The position numbers and the translations under genes were made by a program. Below are positions 55,024 to 63,504 of a stretch of 64,000 nt of DNA, in pieces (position 1 is the stretch's first letter; each line of letters starts with the position of its first letter). The notes under the pieces are model-generated. The model did no database searches and was not told where the DNA came from. It saw only the letters and a program-made list of their open reading frames with translations. Source of the stretch: CAVSRC01 sp963732845 (GTDB lineage: Bacteria; Pseudomonadota; Alphaproteobacteria; Rhizobiales; Kaistiaceae); contig CAVTBE010000016.1 in NCBI GenBank assembly GCA_963732845.1, positions 124,001 through 188,000 of the forward strand, in the 5' to 3' direction.

Positions 55024-56030
55024 GGGTCCCGCCTCTGCCCGGCGGCAGTCGCAAACATGACGCTGCTCTGCAGGGGATCGCCGACCGCGCGCAGCCAATT
55101 GGACAGGATATTGGCGGAGAGCGCGGTCAACATGATCGCGAAGCCGGGGAGCACCGTGACCCACCAGGCGACCTGCATGTATTGACGCCCCTCGGCGACC
55201 ATCGTGCCCCAGTCGATGTCCGGCCGCTGCAGCCCAACGCCGAGAAAGCTCAAACCCGCCACGGCCAGCATGATGTTGCCGAGCTCGAGCATCGCGACGG
55301 TGAGGATTGTCGGGGCAACCAGAGGACGCAGGTCGTACCACATGATGCGCGCCGGACCGGCGCCGATGGCGCGCGAGGCTTCGATGAAGGTCCATTCGCG
55401 GATGGCCAGGGCCTGGGCGCGGGCGGTGCGCATGAACACCGGCAGGCGGGCGATGCACAGCACCGCGATCAGGTTGGTCATGCTCGGGCCGAGCACGTAG
55501 AGGATCGCCAGCGCCATGAGCAGCGACGGCAGGGTGACGATGATGTCGCCGAGCCGCATGATGATGGCGTCGACCCAGCCGCCGGTGAAGCCGCTGAACA
55601 GCCCGATGATGGAGCCGAAGCTGGCGGCGAGCACGACGGCGGAGCCCGCCACCATGAACGAGGTGCGCGAGCCGAAGATCAGCTCGGCGAGCACGCTGCG
55701 TCCGATGGCGTCGCCGCCAAGCACGTACATGATGCCGCCGTCGAGGCGGAACGGCTGGTGAAAACGGAACAGCAGGTTCTGCCGATTGGCGGCTTCGAAC
55801 ATGAAAGGGGCGACCGCCACCGCAAGAATCACCAGCACAATCAGGATGACGGCCGCCGCCAGCGGCAGCGGCATGTGGAGCAGCAGGCGAAGCCGGGGCC
55901 ACCTGACTTCGGTGCGGCGGCTGATCGCATCCGACGGTCCTTCGAGATCCGCCGCGGCCGAAATCGCCGGCGGCCGGATGCCGGGCGCGGCCGGATCGTT
56001 GCGCATCGGGAGATCGTTCTGCATCGCCAC
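55020..56030 (-). CDS. oligopeptide/dipeptide ABC transporter permease (OppC type)
   Basis: An inner-membrane permease of 336 residues with six helices and an N-terminal OppC extension; the membrane domain carries VLGGDAIGRSVLAELIFGSR and the EAA loop ASRAIGAGPARIMWYDLRPL. A GTG at 56030 or ATG at 56024 can start it; neither has a clear ribosome site and it follows OppB by two bases, so translation is coupled. Confidence 0.95.
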   Translation of the reverse strand: MAMQNDLPMRNDPAAPGIRPPAISAAADLEGPSDAISRRTEVRWPRLRLLLHMPLPLAAAVILIVLVILAVAVAPFMFEAANRQNLLFRFHQPFRLDGGIMYVLGGDAIGRSVLAELIFGSRTSFMVAGSAVVLAASFGSIIGLFSGFTGGWVDAIIMRLGDIIVTLPSLLMALAILYVLGPSMTNLIAVLCIARLPVFMRTARAQALAIREWTFIEASRAIGAGPARIMWYDLRPLVAPTILTVAMLELGNIMLAVAGLSFLGVGLQRPDIDWGTMVAEGRQYMQVAWWVTVLPGFAIMLTALSANILSNWLRAVGDPLQSSVMFATAAGQRRDP

Positions 56031-56032
56031 CG

Positions 56033-56950
56033 CTACGAGACCCGGACGCGCGGATCGACACGCGCATAGATGATGTCAATGACGATGTTGAGCGCGATGA
56101 TGGTCAGCCCGGTGATGAACATCGACGCCTGCAGCAGCGCGAAATCGCGGTTGAGCACCGATTGGATGAGGAGGGCGCCGATGCCCGGCCACGCGAAGAT
56201 GGTGCTGATGATGATGGTGCCGTTGATAAGGTGCGCGGCGCGGTCGCCGGCGACGGTGATGATCGGCATGGCGGCGTTGCGGAGGGCGTGGCGGAAAGCC
56301 AGCCGCGCGGCGGAAAAGCCACGGGCGCGGGCGTTCTGCACATAGCCCGAGCCGAGCGCCTCGATCATGGCGCCGCGCACGACCTGGATCATGGTGCCCG
56401 ACGGCGGCAAGGCGAGGGTCAGGAGCGGCAGGATCCACGCCAGGGCGCTCCCCTGCCCCGATGTCGGCAGCCAGCGCAGGTGCACGGCGAAGACCAGAAC
56501 GCCGAGCAGCGCCAGCCAGAAATCCGGCACGCTGCTGATGCCCAGCGAAATGAAGGTGATGGTCTTGTCGGTGCGCGAGAACGGTCTGAGCGCGGCGAGC
56601 GAGCCGAAGACGAGGCTGATCGCCAGCATCACCACCATGGCGAGCGCGGCGATGGACAGTGTCTGCGGCATGGCCGAGAGCGCCGCAACGCCCGCCGGGC
56701 GCTGCTGCGCATTCGAACGGCCAAAATCGAAATGGGAGACGTCGACGATGAAGCTGGCGAACTGATTGATCAGCGGCCGATCGTAGCCGTGCTGATGGTT
56801 GTAGTTGTCGAACATCTCCTGCGTGGCACCCTCGGGCATATAGAGGGCGGTGGGATTGCCGGTCAGTCGCGCCAGGAAAAACGTGATGACGATGATGCCG
56901 AACAGCGTCAGCAAGCTCGAAGCCAGTCTTCGCCGCAGAAAAATGAGCAT
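56033..56950 (-). CDS. oligopeptide/dipeptide ABC transporter permease (OppB type)
   Basis: The first permease, 305 residues, starting with the OppB helix MLIFLRRRLASSLLTLFGII and containing ARARGFSAARLAFRHALRNA (EAA loop) and the conserved ending IDIIYARVDPRVRVS. It begins 71 bp after the binding-protein gene; the gap contains a strong stem-loop. Start 56950 is the only sensible ATG. Confidence 0.95.
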   Translation of the reverse strand: MLIFLRRRLASSLLTLFGIIVITFFLARLTGNPTALYMPEGATQEMFDNYNHQHGYDRPLINQFASFIVDVSHFDFGRSNAQQRPAGVAALSAMPQTLSIAALAMVVMLAISLVFGSLAALRPFSRTDKTITFISLGISSVPDFWLALLGVLVFAVHLRWLPTSGQGSALAWILPLLTLALPPSGTMIQVVRGAMIEALGSGYVQNARARGFSAARLAFRHALRNAAMPIITVAGDRAAHLINGTIIISTIFAWPGIGALLIQSVLNRDFALLQASMFITGLTIIALNIVIDIIYARVDPRVRVS

Positions 56951-56971
56951 TGGGTCAACCCGATATCGAGC

Positions 56972-56997
56972 CTTGCCGGGGGCCTAACCCCGGCAAG
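56972..56997 (-). promoter_or_regulatory. intercistronic stem-loop between binding protein and OppB
   Basis: CTTGCCGGGG (56972-56981) and CCCCGGCAAG (56988-56997) make a perfect 10-bp stem with a six-base loop and no T run. Such hairpins after binding-protein genes commonly protect the 5' part of the mRNA or cause partial termination, giving more binding protein than permease. Confidence 0.75.
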
Positions 56998-57021
56998 ATT
57001 CATCGCGTGGTCGCTTGCTTC

Positions 57022-58542
57022 CTACTTGAAGCTGATGTCGCCCAGCCGCAACTGCATGCCGTCGGTCTGACCGTTCGGCTGATACTCGATACGGTTGGAG
57101 AGCAGCATGAGGCCCTTGAGGTCGGCGACCGGCAGGACCGAGACATCCTTGGTGTACTCGTACTCGGCAGCCTTCTGCCAGGCGGTACGGCGAGCCGCCT
57201 GATCCGCCTCCCGGCGGGCAGTGTCGATGAGGCCGGCCAGGGTCGCATCGCGACTGGCGGCGCAACAGCCGCCCATGTCCATGTAGGAGGTGAAGGTCGG
57301 GGACGCATCGCCGGTCGGCTGGCGGTTGCGCGCCGCCAGGATGATCGGCCGGTCGGTCGGGGTCGAACGGGTGAAGAGGATGTCCGCCCACGCCTTGGGG
57401 TCGACCGTCTGCAGGTTGATGTTGAGGCCCACGTCCTGAAGGTTCTGCGCCAGGTAGGACATGATTTCCGCCGACCCGCTGAACTGGCTGGTCATGGCGA
57501 TGAAATCGATCTTGGCGTCAACCGGGACGCCGTCGGCCTTGGCGGCGGCCAACAGCTGCTTGGCCTTGTCGGGATTGTAGCCGTCTTCCTTGTAGCCCGG
57601 CAGATAGGCGTTGACGCTCTCGGCCACGTCATTATCGGTGGGGACGGCGATGCGGTCCATCAACGCCTTGACGCCATTCTGCTTGTCCAAGGCAGCACGG
57701 ACGGCCTCGCGGACGCGGATGTCATTCAGTGGGGGGATGGTGGTCGAGAGGCGCAGGAAGAAGATCGCATTGAGCGCGAATTCCTTGGTGCGATCATCCG
57801 TCGTGGCGAACTGCGGCGGCACCGTGTAGGCGATGTCGGCCTCACCGGTTTGAACCATCTGCGCGCGCACCGAGGGCTCGGGGCGGAACAGCACGGTCAC
57901 GCCCTCCACTGCCGGCGGCGTGCCCCAGTAGCTGTCGCGCCGCTTCAGCACGATCTGTTCGCCCGGCTTCCACTCGACGAACTGATAGGCTCCCGTTCCC
58001 ACCGGCGCGGCGGTCTTTTCCTTTGCCGGCGTCGACTTGGGCGACGGCATGTGCATGAAGGCGAATTCGCGCGGCAGGGTGGGCGACGCCTTCTCGGTGA
58101 CGACACGGATCGTCATCGGATCGACAACGCTGACTTTCAGTTTCTCGGCAACCTTGGCCTGATCGGAACAGGTGATTTCCGGGGTGTTCATGCCGCGGTT
58201 GATGCCCCACGCGGCCGCCTCGGCATTGAACGGCGTGCCGTCCGAGAAGGTCACGCCATCACGCAGCTTGAAGACCCAGGTGTTTTCATTCTCCTGCGTC
58301 CACGAGGTGGCAAGCAGCGGCACGACGTCCGATGTCTTCGGATCGAGATCGGTCAGCGTCTGGACGACATTCTCGTTGACGACGAAGCCGCCATCGGCCT
58401 CGAGATCGCACGGATCGATCGTCGTCGGCTCGGTGTGAAACGCGATGACGAGATTCTTGCCGTCAACAGCGAGGGCCGGTGCCGCAAGGGCGAAGGCAAA
58501 CCCTGTGGCGATTGCGAACGAGGCTGCTCGCGCTAGTTTCAT
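57022..58542 (-). CDS. ABC transporter substrate-binding protein, family 5 (peptide/opine type)
   Basis: A 506-residue periplasmic protein with signal peptide (KLARAASFAIATGFAFALAAPALA). Family 5 features: FHTEPTTIDPCDLEADGGFV, PLLATSWTQENENTWVFKLR, GVTFSDGTPFNAE, PVGTGAYQFVEWKPGEQIVL and FLRLSTTIPPLNDIRVREAV. The sequence MGGCCAAS is unusual. The start at 58542 follows AGGGAGAAACGCC. It is the first gene of the operon. The ligand could be a peptide, opine or another small molecule. Confidence 0.94.
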   Translation of the reverse strand: MKLARAASFAIATGFAFALAAPALAVDGKNLVIAFHTEPTTIDPCDLEADGGFVVNENVVQTLTDLDPKTSDVVPLLATSWTQENENTWVFKLRDGVTFSDGTPFNAEAAAWGINRGMNTPEITCSDQAKVAEKLKVSVVDPMTIRVVTEKASPTLPREFAFMHMPSPKSTPAKEKTAAPVGTGAYQFVEWKPGEQIVLKRRDSYWGTPPAVEGVTVLFRPEPSVRAQMVQTGEADIAYTVPPQFATTDDRTKEFALNAIFFLRLSTTIPPLNDIRVREAVRAALDKQNGVKALMDRIAVPTDNDVAESVNAYLPGYKEDGYNPDKAKQLLAAAKADGVPVDAKIDFIAMTSQFSGSAEIMSYLAQNLQDVGLNINLQTVDPKAWADILFTRSTPTDRPIILAARNRQPTGDASPTFTSYMDMGGCCAASRDATLAGLIDTARREADQAARRTAWQKAAEYEYTKDVSVLPVADLKGLMLLSNRIEYQPNGQTDGMQLRLGDISFK

Positions 58543-58929
58543 TGGCGTTTCTCCCTAAAGGAAATCGGCGGGCCGGGTTCTGGGCGCCAGCGCCGCCTGA
58601 CCGTTTCAGGCTATCCGGAGCACGCAATCCACGCAACAATAAACGGCAATAACTCGCCTTTCGTTGCACTGATGCGCAACCGATATTGCGCCTGCGCGTT
58701 GCGGGTTCAGGCGTCGCGCGTGATCGTGCAAGCCACGCTGCTGGCGGCCAGACGCCCGTGCTGCACGATGGAGCCCGTCGTGATCAGCGTGCCGGCTGCA
58801 CGCGGCAGGCCCGACACACCATCATCGTCGATAACGGCAACTCCGCCTCCCCCGCGTCGGTACGGGTATCGTCCGTCTCAGGTCGGGGCCGATCACCTGG
58901 CCGCCATGGGTGATCTCGTCTTCCAGGCT
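58543..58929. other. intergenic region upstream of the peptide-binding-protein operon
   Basis: A 387-bp gap between the operon start and the end of the sugar ABC ATPase gene. Nearest the binding-protein gene it holds an AT-rich promoter-like stretch (58640-58670) and an inverted repeat CGCAAC (58675-58680) / GTTGCG (58698-58703), plus extra CGCAA copies at 58623 and 58632, possibly an operator. The rest shows short open frames without ribosome sites; none is supported as a gene. Confidence 0.5.
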
Positions 58930-60117
58930 TCACGCCCATTCCCAGATTGCGGCATGCGAGCCGGCGTCGAAGAAGTGCAGGCGTTCGAGGTCGACGGCAA
59001 GGGTGACCGCATGGTCTTCGCTGACACGGCTCTTGGGCGTCAGGCGGGCGACGCCGCGGCCGGTGTTGCTGTGCTCGACGTTGAGCTGCTGCAGGGCATC
59101 GGAGCTGCGGATCGAGACGCCCTCGGCGTCGAGGCTGAAATGCACGATGATGTCGGAGCCCAGCGCCTCGACCAGATCGACGTTGGTGGTGATGGTGCTG
59201 TCGGGCGGGTTGGGGTGGAGGGCGGCGTCGGAGAGGTCCTCCGGGCGCACGCCCAGGATGATGCGGTTGCCGGCGTGCTTGGCCAGCCCCGGCCGCGCTG
59301 CCAGCGTCGCCGGCGGGACCGTCAGGTGGTTGGAGCCGAATTTGACCGGCATGCCGTCGGCGCCCACCGCGGCGGCCTCAGCGTAGTAGAGGTTCATGGT
59401 CGGCGAGCCGATGAAGGTCGCCACGAAGGTGTTCTTCGGCCGGTTGTAGATGAGGTCGGGCGTGTCGACCTGCTGCAGCACGCCGTCGCGCAGAAGGGCG
59501 ACGCGATCGCCCATGGTCATCGCCTCGGTCTGGTCGTGGGTGACATAGACCGTGGTGACGCCGAGCCGATGCTGGATCTGGGCGATCTCGGCGCGCATCT
59601 GCACGCGCAGCTTGGCATCGAGATTGGACAGCGGTTCGTCCATCAGGAACACCGCCGGCTTGCGCACGATGGCGCGGCCCATGGCAACGCGCTGGCGCTG
59701 GCCGCCGGAAAGCTGGCCCGGACGCCGCTTGAGCAGGTCCTCAAGCTCGAGGATGCGGGCGGCTTCGCGCACGCGCTGGTCGATCTCGGCCTTCGGCCGC
59801 TTCGCGATCTGCAGGGCGAAGGCGATGTTGTCGTAGACCGACATGTGCGGATAGAGCGCATAGCTCTGGAAGACCATGGCGATGTCGCGGTCCTTGGGAT
59901 GGACGTCGTTGACGAACTCCTCGCCGATCCACACCGCCCCGTCGGTGATCTCCTCGAGCCCGGCGATCATCCTGAGCGCGGTGGACTTGCCGCAGCCGGA
60001 CGGGCCGACCAGCACCAGGAACTCGCCGTCTTCGATCTCCAGACTGACGTCGTTCACCGCCACCAGGGCGTTGCCGCCATAGCGCTTGGTCAGTCCGTCG
60101 AGTGTTACGCTGGCCAT
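58930..60117 (-). CDS. sugar ABC transporter ATP-binding protein (MsmK/UgpC family)
   Basis: The ATPase of a carbohydrate importer, 395 residues: Walker A GPSGCGKST, Q-loop VFQSYALYPHM, signature LSGGQRQRVAMGRAI, Walker B VFLMDEPLSNLD, H-loop VYVTHDQTEAMTM, then a C-terminal regulatory TOBE domain (ILGVRPEDLSDAAL) of about 130 residues. ATG 60117. It is the last gene of the operon SBP-permease-permease-ATPase. UgpC-family ATPases often serve several sugar permeases. Confidence 0.95.
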   Translation of the reverse strand: MASVTLDGLTKRYGGNALVAVNDVSLEIEDGEFLVLVGPSGCGKSTALRMIAGLEEITDGAVWIGEEFVNDVHPKDRDIAMVFQSYALYPHMSVYDNIAFALQIAKRPKAEIDQRVREAARILELEDLLKRRPGQLSGGQRQRVAMGRAIVRKPAVFLMDEPLSNLDAKLRVQMRAEIAQIQHRLGVTTVYVTHDQTEAMTMGDRVALLRDGVLQQVDTPDLIYNRPKNTFVATFIGSPTMNLYYAEAAAVGADGMPVKFGSNHLTVPPATLAARPGLAKHAGNRIILGVRPEDLSDAALHPNPPDSTITTNVDLVEALGSDIIVHFSLDAEGVSIRSSDALQQLNVEHSNTGRGVARLTPKSRVSEDHAVTLAVDLERLHFFDAGSHAAIWEWA

Positions 60118-60128
60118 CGGCCTGGATC

Positions 60129-61025
60129 CTACTTGAAGCCTTGAGTGGAAATGCCCTGCACCAGCAGGCGCTGCGAGGCGATGAAGAAGCCGAGCACCGG
60201 GCCGATCGACACCAGCACCATGGCGAACAGGCCGCCGAAGGACGAGGTGCCGCCGCTCGGGTCGAGGAACAGACGCAGCGCCAGCGGCACGGTCATCTGC
60301 TTGATGTCGGTCAGGTAGATGAGCGGCGCCAGGAAGTCGTTGTAGGTGTTGATGAAGGTGAACAGCGCGGTCGTCGCCAGGGCCGGCACGGTGAGCGGCA
60401 GGATGATGCGCCAGTAGCGCTGCCAGTAGGAGGCGCCGTCGATGGTCGCCGCCTGCTCCAGTTCCGCCGGCAGGGAACGCATGAACTGCACCATCAGGAA
60501 GACAAAGAAGGCGTCGGTGGCGAGGAACTTGGGCACCACCAGCGGCAGGATGGTGTTCACCCAGCCGATCTTGAGGAAGAAGATGTATTGCGGGATGAGC
60601 AGCACCTGGACCGGCAGCATGATCGAGCCGAGCATGATGGCGAACCAGAACCACTTGAAGCGGAAGTCGAGCCGGGCGAACGCATAGCCGGCCATCGAGC
60701 ACGAGATCAGGTTGCCGATGACCGCCAGCCCGCAGATGATGAACGAGTTGCGGTAGAACAGGGTGAAGGTCGTCTTGCCGAACAGGTGCCAGCCGTCGAT
60801 GTAGTTGGCCAGCGTCCAGTGCTGCGGAATCCAGCCCAGCCCGCCAAAGATCTCGTGCTCCGGCCTGAACGACGACAGGACCATCCAGAACACCGGGTAG
60901 AGCATGATGATGAGCAGCGCGATCAGCACCACGTGCAAGGCGAACTTGCGCGCCTGCTCGGTGCGCCGTTGCCGCTGGCGCCGCTCCTCGTAAGCGGCGC
61001 GGTCGACATCCCTAGCGATCGCCAT
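60129..61025 (-). CDS. sugar ABC transporter permease (MalG family)
   Basis: The second permease, 298 residues with six helices (first helix FALHVVLIALLIIMLYPVFW) and the EAA loop EQAATIDGASYWQRYWRIIL, ending LVQGISTQGFK. The start at 61025 overlaps the preceding permease by 14 bases, so expression is coupled. It is followed by the ATPase gene after 11 bp. Confidence 0.95.
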   Translation of the reverse strand: MAIARDVDRAAYEERRQRQRRTEQARKFALHVVLIALLIIMLYPVFWMVLSSFRPEHEIFGGLGWIPQHWTLANYIDGWHLFGKTTFTLFYRNSFIICGLAVIGNLISCSMAGYAFARLDFRFKWFWFAIMLGSIMLPVQVLLIPQYIFFLKIGWVNTILPLVVPKFLATDAFFVFLMVQFMRSLPAELEQAATIDGASYWQRYWRIILPLTVPALATTALFTFINTYNDFLAPLIYLTDIKQMTVPLALRLFLDPSGGTSSFGGLFAMVLVSIGPVLGFFIASQRLLVQGISTQGFK

Positions 61026-61974
61026 AGAACACCCAGAGGCGTGAAGACCAGAAGATCAAGGCGGTGACCAGCGCCACCGTCACCAGCAGCATCCACGCCA
61101 TGGCGCTGGCATAGCCCATGTCGAGGTGCACGAAGGCGCGCTGGTAGAGATAAAGCGAGTAGAGCAGCGTCGAATCAACCGGCCCGCCGGTGCCGCGCGA
61201 CACCACGAAAGCCTGCGTGAACGACTGGAACGAGCCGATGGTGAGCAGCACCAGGTTGAAGAAGATGACCGGCGTCAGCAGTGGCAGCGTGATGCGGCGG
61301 AACTGCTGGAAACGGCCGGCACCGTCGATCGAAGCCGCCTCGTAGTACGACTGCGGTATCTGCCTGAGCGCTGCCAGGAAGATGACCATCGAGGCGCCGA
61401 AGGTCCACACGTGCAGCGCGATGACGGTGTCCAGCGCGTAGAGCGGATGATTGATCCAGCCCTTGCCGGTGATGCCGAACAGCGCCAGGAACTGGTTGAA
61501 GACGCCGCTGCTGTCGAACACCACCCGCCACAGCAGGCCGATGCCGACGCTCGCCCCGATGAGTGAGGGGATGTAGAACAGCGATCGGTAGAGCGCCAGG
61601 CCGGAGAGCCCGCGGTTCAGCGCCATGGCGATCGTCAGCGAGAACGCCAGGATCAGCGGCACCGAGAACAGGACATACTTCAGCGTGACGTTGATGGTGT
61701 GCTTGAACTGCACATCATGATGCAGAAGCTGATCGTAGTTGCTCCAGCCTATCCACTGCGGCGCCGTGACGATGCCGTAGCGCGTGAACGACAGGTAGAG
61801 CGACACCAGGATCGGCGCGATGGTGATGCCGAAGAGGCCGACCAGCCAGGGCATCAGGAACATGTAGCCCGCCCGGTTCTCGGCGCGGCGGATGCCGCTG
61901 TGCTTCGGCCGCGGCGGAACGGTACGGCGCGCCCGCGCCCCCGTTGCGACGACCTTGCTCGACTGCGCTGTCAT
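61012..61974 (-). CDS. sugar ABC transporter permease (MalF family)
   Basis: The first permease, 320 residues. The cytoplasmic N-terminus (basic, KHSGIRRAENRAGYMFLMPW) precedes six helices; the EAA loop is YYEAASIDGAGRFQQFRRIT. ATG 61974 is placed about 216 bp after the binding-protein gene, and the gap contains a stem-loop. The 3' end overlaps the next permease gene. Confidence 0.95.
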   Translation of the reverse strand: MTAQSSKVVATGARARRTVPPRPKHSGIRRAENRAGYMFLMPWLVGLFGITIAPILVSLYLSFTRYGIVTAPQWIGWSNYDQLLHHDVQFKHTINVTLKYVLFSVPLILAFSLTIAMALNRGLSGLALYRSLFYIPSLIGASVGIGLLWRVVFDSSGVFNQFLALFGITGKGWINHPLYALDTVIALHVWTFGASMVIFLAALRQIPQSYYEAASIDGAGRFQQFRRITLPLLTPVIFFNLVLLTIGSFQSFTQAFVVSRGTGGPVDSTLLYSLYLYQRAFVHLDMGYASAMAWMLLVTVALVTALIFWSSRLWVFYGDR

Positions 61975-62147
61975 GGTTTCCTCTCCGGCATCGCCGGGCC
62001 GGGCCGCGACCTGCGGCGCACCCCACGCCGATGCCCCCGATCATCGCCCGCCCGCCGCCTCAAGGGAAGCAGCCGAGGGCAGCGGCCATGGCCATCCGCC
62101 CGTCGCTCCCGTCCTGCGCCTTGTGGAGGCGTGTTGGAAGAGATCAC

Positions 62148-62173
62148 GGCGGAGAGGGCGAACCCCCTCCGCC
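62148..62173. promoter_or_regulatory. intercistronic stem-loop between sugar-binding protein and permease
   Basis: GGCGGAG (62148-62154) pairs with CTCCGCC (62167-62173), extended by GGG against CCC around a CGAA centre. A T run follows only on the plus strand, so on the operon strand it is a stem without a T tail. Its place, 18 bp after the binding-protein stop, parallels the hairpin in the oligopeptide operon. Confidence 0.7.
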
Positions 62174-62190
62174 TTTTGCGGTCGCACAGC

Positions 62191-63504
62191 CTATTTGTGC
62201 ATCAGGCTGTCGAACTCGGTGAAGAAGGCATCGGTCGCTTCTTCCGGGGTTGCCGTGCCGAAGGCAACCGACTGGTAGGCGTTGCCGAGTGCCTGGGTCA
62301 TCGCGCCGTTACCGCCGGACGGCCAGCTGATCGGCTTCACCTCGGCCGCAACGTCCTGGTAGAGCTGAAGCTGACGCTTCTGGCCGTAGGTCGCCGTCGG
62401 ATCCTCGATCTGCGCCTTGGCCTGGCGATCGACCGCGACCACGCCATTGTCTGACTTGTAGATCGCCGCGGCGCGATCGTCCTCGGTGAAGAAGTTGATC
62501 CACTTGATCGCCACGTCGAGCTTGGCCGGGTCGGAGCAATGGGCGCCGATCGAGATGCCGTCGCTGCCGGTGTCCTGGCCGCCGCCACCCGGGCCCTTCG
62601 GGTAGAGCGCGATGTCGAGCTGTTCGCCGGGGCGGACCTTGTCGATCACCGCCTGGTGGGAGTCGAGCCGGTTGGCCGGACGCGCCGTCATGAAGACGCG
62701 GCCATTGGCGATCGCCGACTGCTCGATCAGGCTGCCGTTGTCCTGCACCATCACCTCAGGCGTGTCGGTCAGGCCCTCCTTGCGCAGTTCCTCCCAGAAG
62801 CTGAACCAGTCGACCATCACCTTCTTCGGGAAGGCCAGCTTCGGCCCGTCGAACACCGGGTAGCCCTGGGTCTGCACCCAGTCGACGAACGAGTCCGTCT
62901 CGACGCCCATGTTGTGGGTGGCCGGCACGCCATCGGGCAGGTGCGGCTTCATGTCGGTGAGGAGCTTGTGGAAGTCCTCCCACGTCCAGTCCTTGGTCGG
63001 CGGCTTCAATCCCGCCTTCTCGAGCCAGGTGCGGTTGTACATCACCGACGAATAGAACATGCCCGACGGAACGAGGTAGAAGTGCCCGTCGTCGCCGTAG
63101 CCCGTCTTCAGCGAGGCCTCGGTGATTCCGCGAACGTCGAGCTTGCCGGACTTGAGGAGGTCGTCGAGCGGCATCAGAAGTTTCGGATTGGCGTAAGTTG
63201 CCAGCCAGCGGCTTTGCATCTGCACCGTGCACGGCTCGTTGCCCGCCGCCGTCTGAATGCTCAACTTGTTCCAGTAGTCATCCCACCCCGACGCCTCGCG
63301 CAACACGGTGACCCCGGGATTGTCCTTCTCGAACAGCTTCAGGATATCGTCCGTCTTCTGATTGCGAAGCGGACCGCCCCACCAGCTGAAGCGGATCTCG
63401 GTATCCGCATTCGCAGACGGCACTGCCACGGCCGACAGGCCGAGCGTCGCCCCGACCAGCGCCAGCGCGCTTGCAATTCTGATCAGTATCTTGCCACGGC
63501 GCAT
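62191..63504 (-). CDS. sugar ABC transporter substrate-binding protein, family 1
   Basis: A 437-residue periplasmic protein with signal peptide (LIRIASALALVGATLGLSA, cleaved near ANA-DT). The first beta strand reads TEIRFSWWGGPLRNQKTDD; further blocks are LFEKDNPGVTVLREASGWDD, PSGMFYSSVMYNRTWLEKAG, DWTWEDFHKL and YKSDNGVVAVDRQ. Typical of oligosaccharide or polyol binders. ATG 63504 follows GGGAGG. It opens the operon SBP-MalF-MalG-ATPase. Confidence 0.95.
   Translation of the reverse strand: MRRGKILIRIASALALVGATLGLSAVAVPSANADTEIRFSWWGGPLRNQKTDDILKLFEKDNPGVTVLREASGWDDYWNKLSIQTAAGNEPCTVQMQSRWLATYANPKLLMPLDDLLKSGKLDVRGITEASLKTGYGDDGHFYLVPSGMFYSSVMYNRTWLEKAGLKPPTKDWTWEDFHKLLTDMKPHLPDGVPATHNMGVETDSFVDWVQTQGYPVFDGPKLAFPKKVMVDWFSFWEELRKEGLTDTPEVMVQDNGSLIEQSAIANGRVFMTARPANRLDSHQAVIDKVRPGEQLDIALYPKGPGGGGQDTGSDGISIGAHCSDPAKLDVAIKWINFFTEDDRAAAIYKSDNGVVAVDRQAKAQIEDPTATYGQKRQLQLYQDVAAEVKPISWPSGGNGAMTQALGNAYQSVAFGTATPEEATDAFFTEFDSLMHK

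Noticed and set aside
58707..58817. Short minus-strand frame GTG 58817 to TGA 58707 (36 residues)
   Set aside because: No ribosome site, no recognisable motif, and no conserved neighbour; too short to support.
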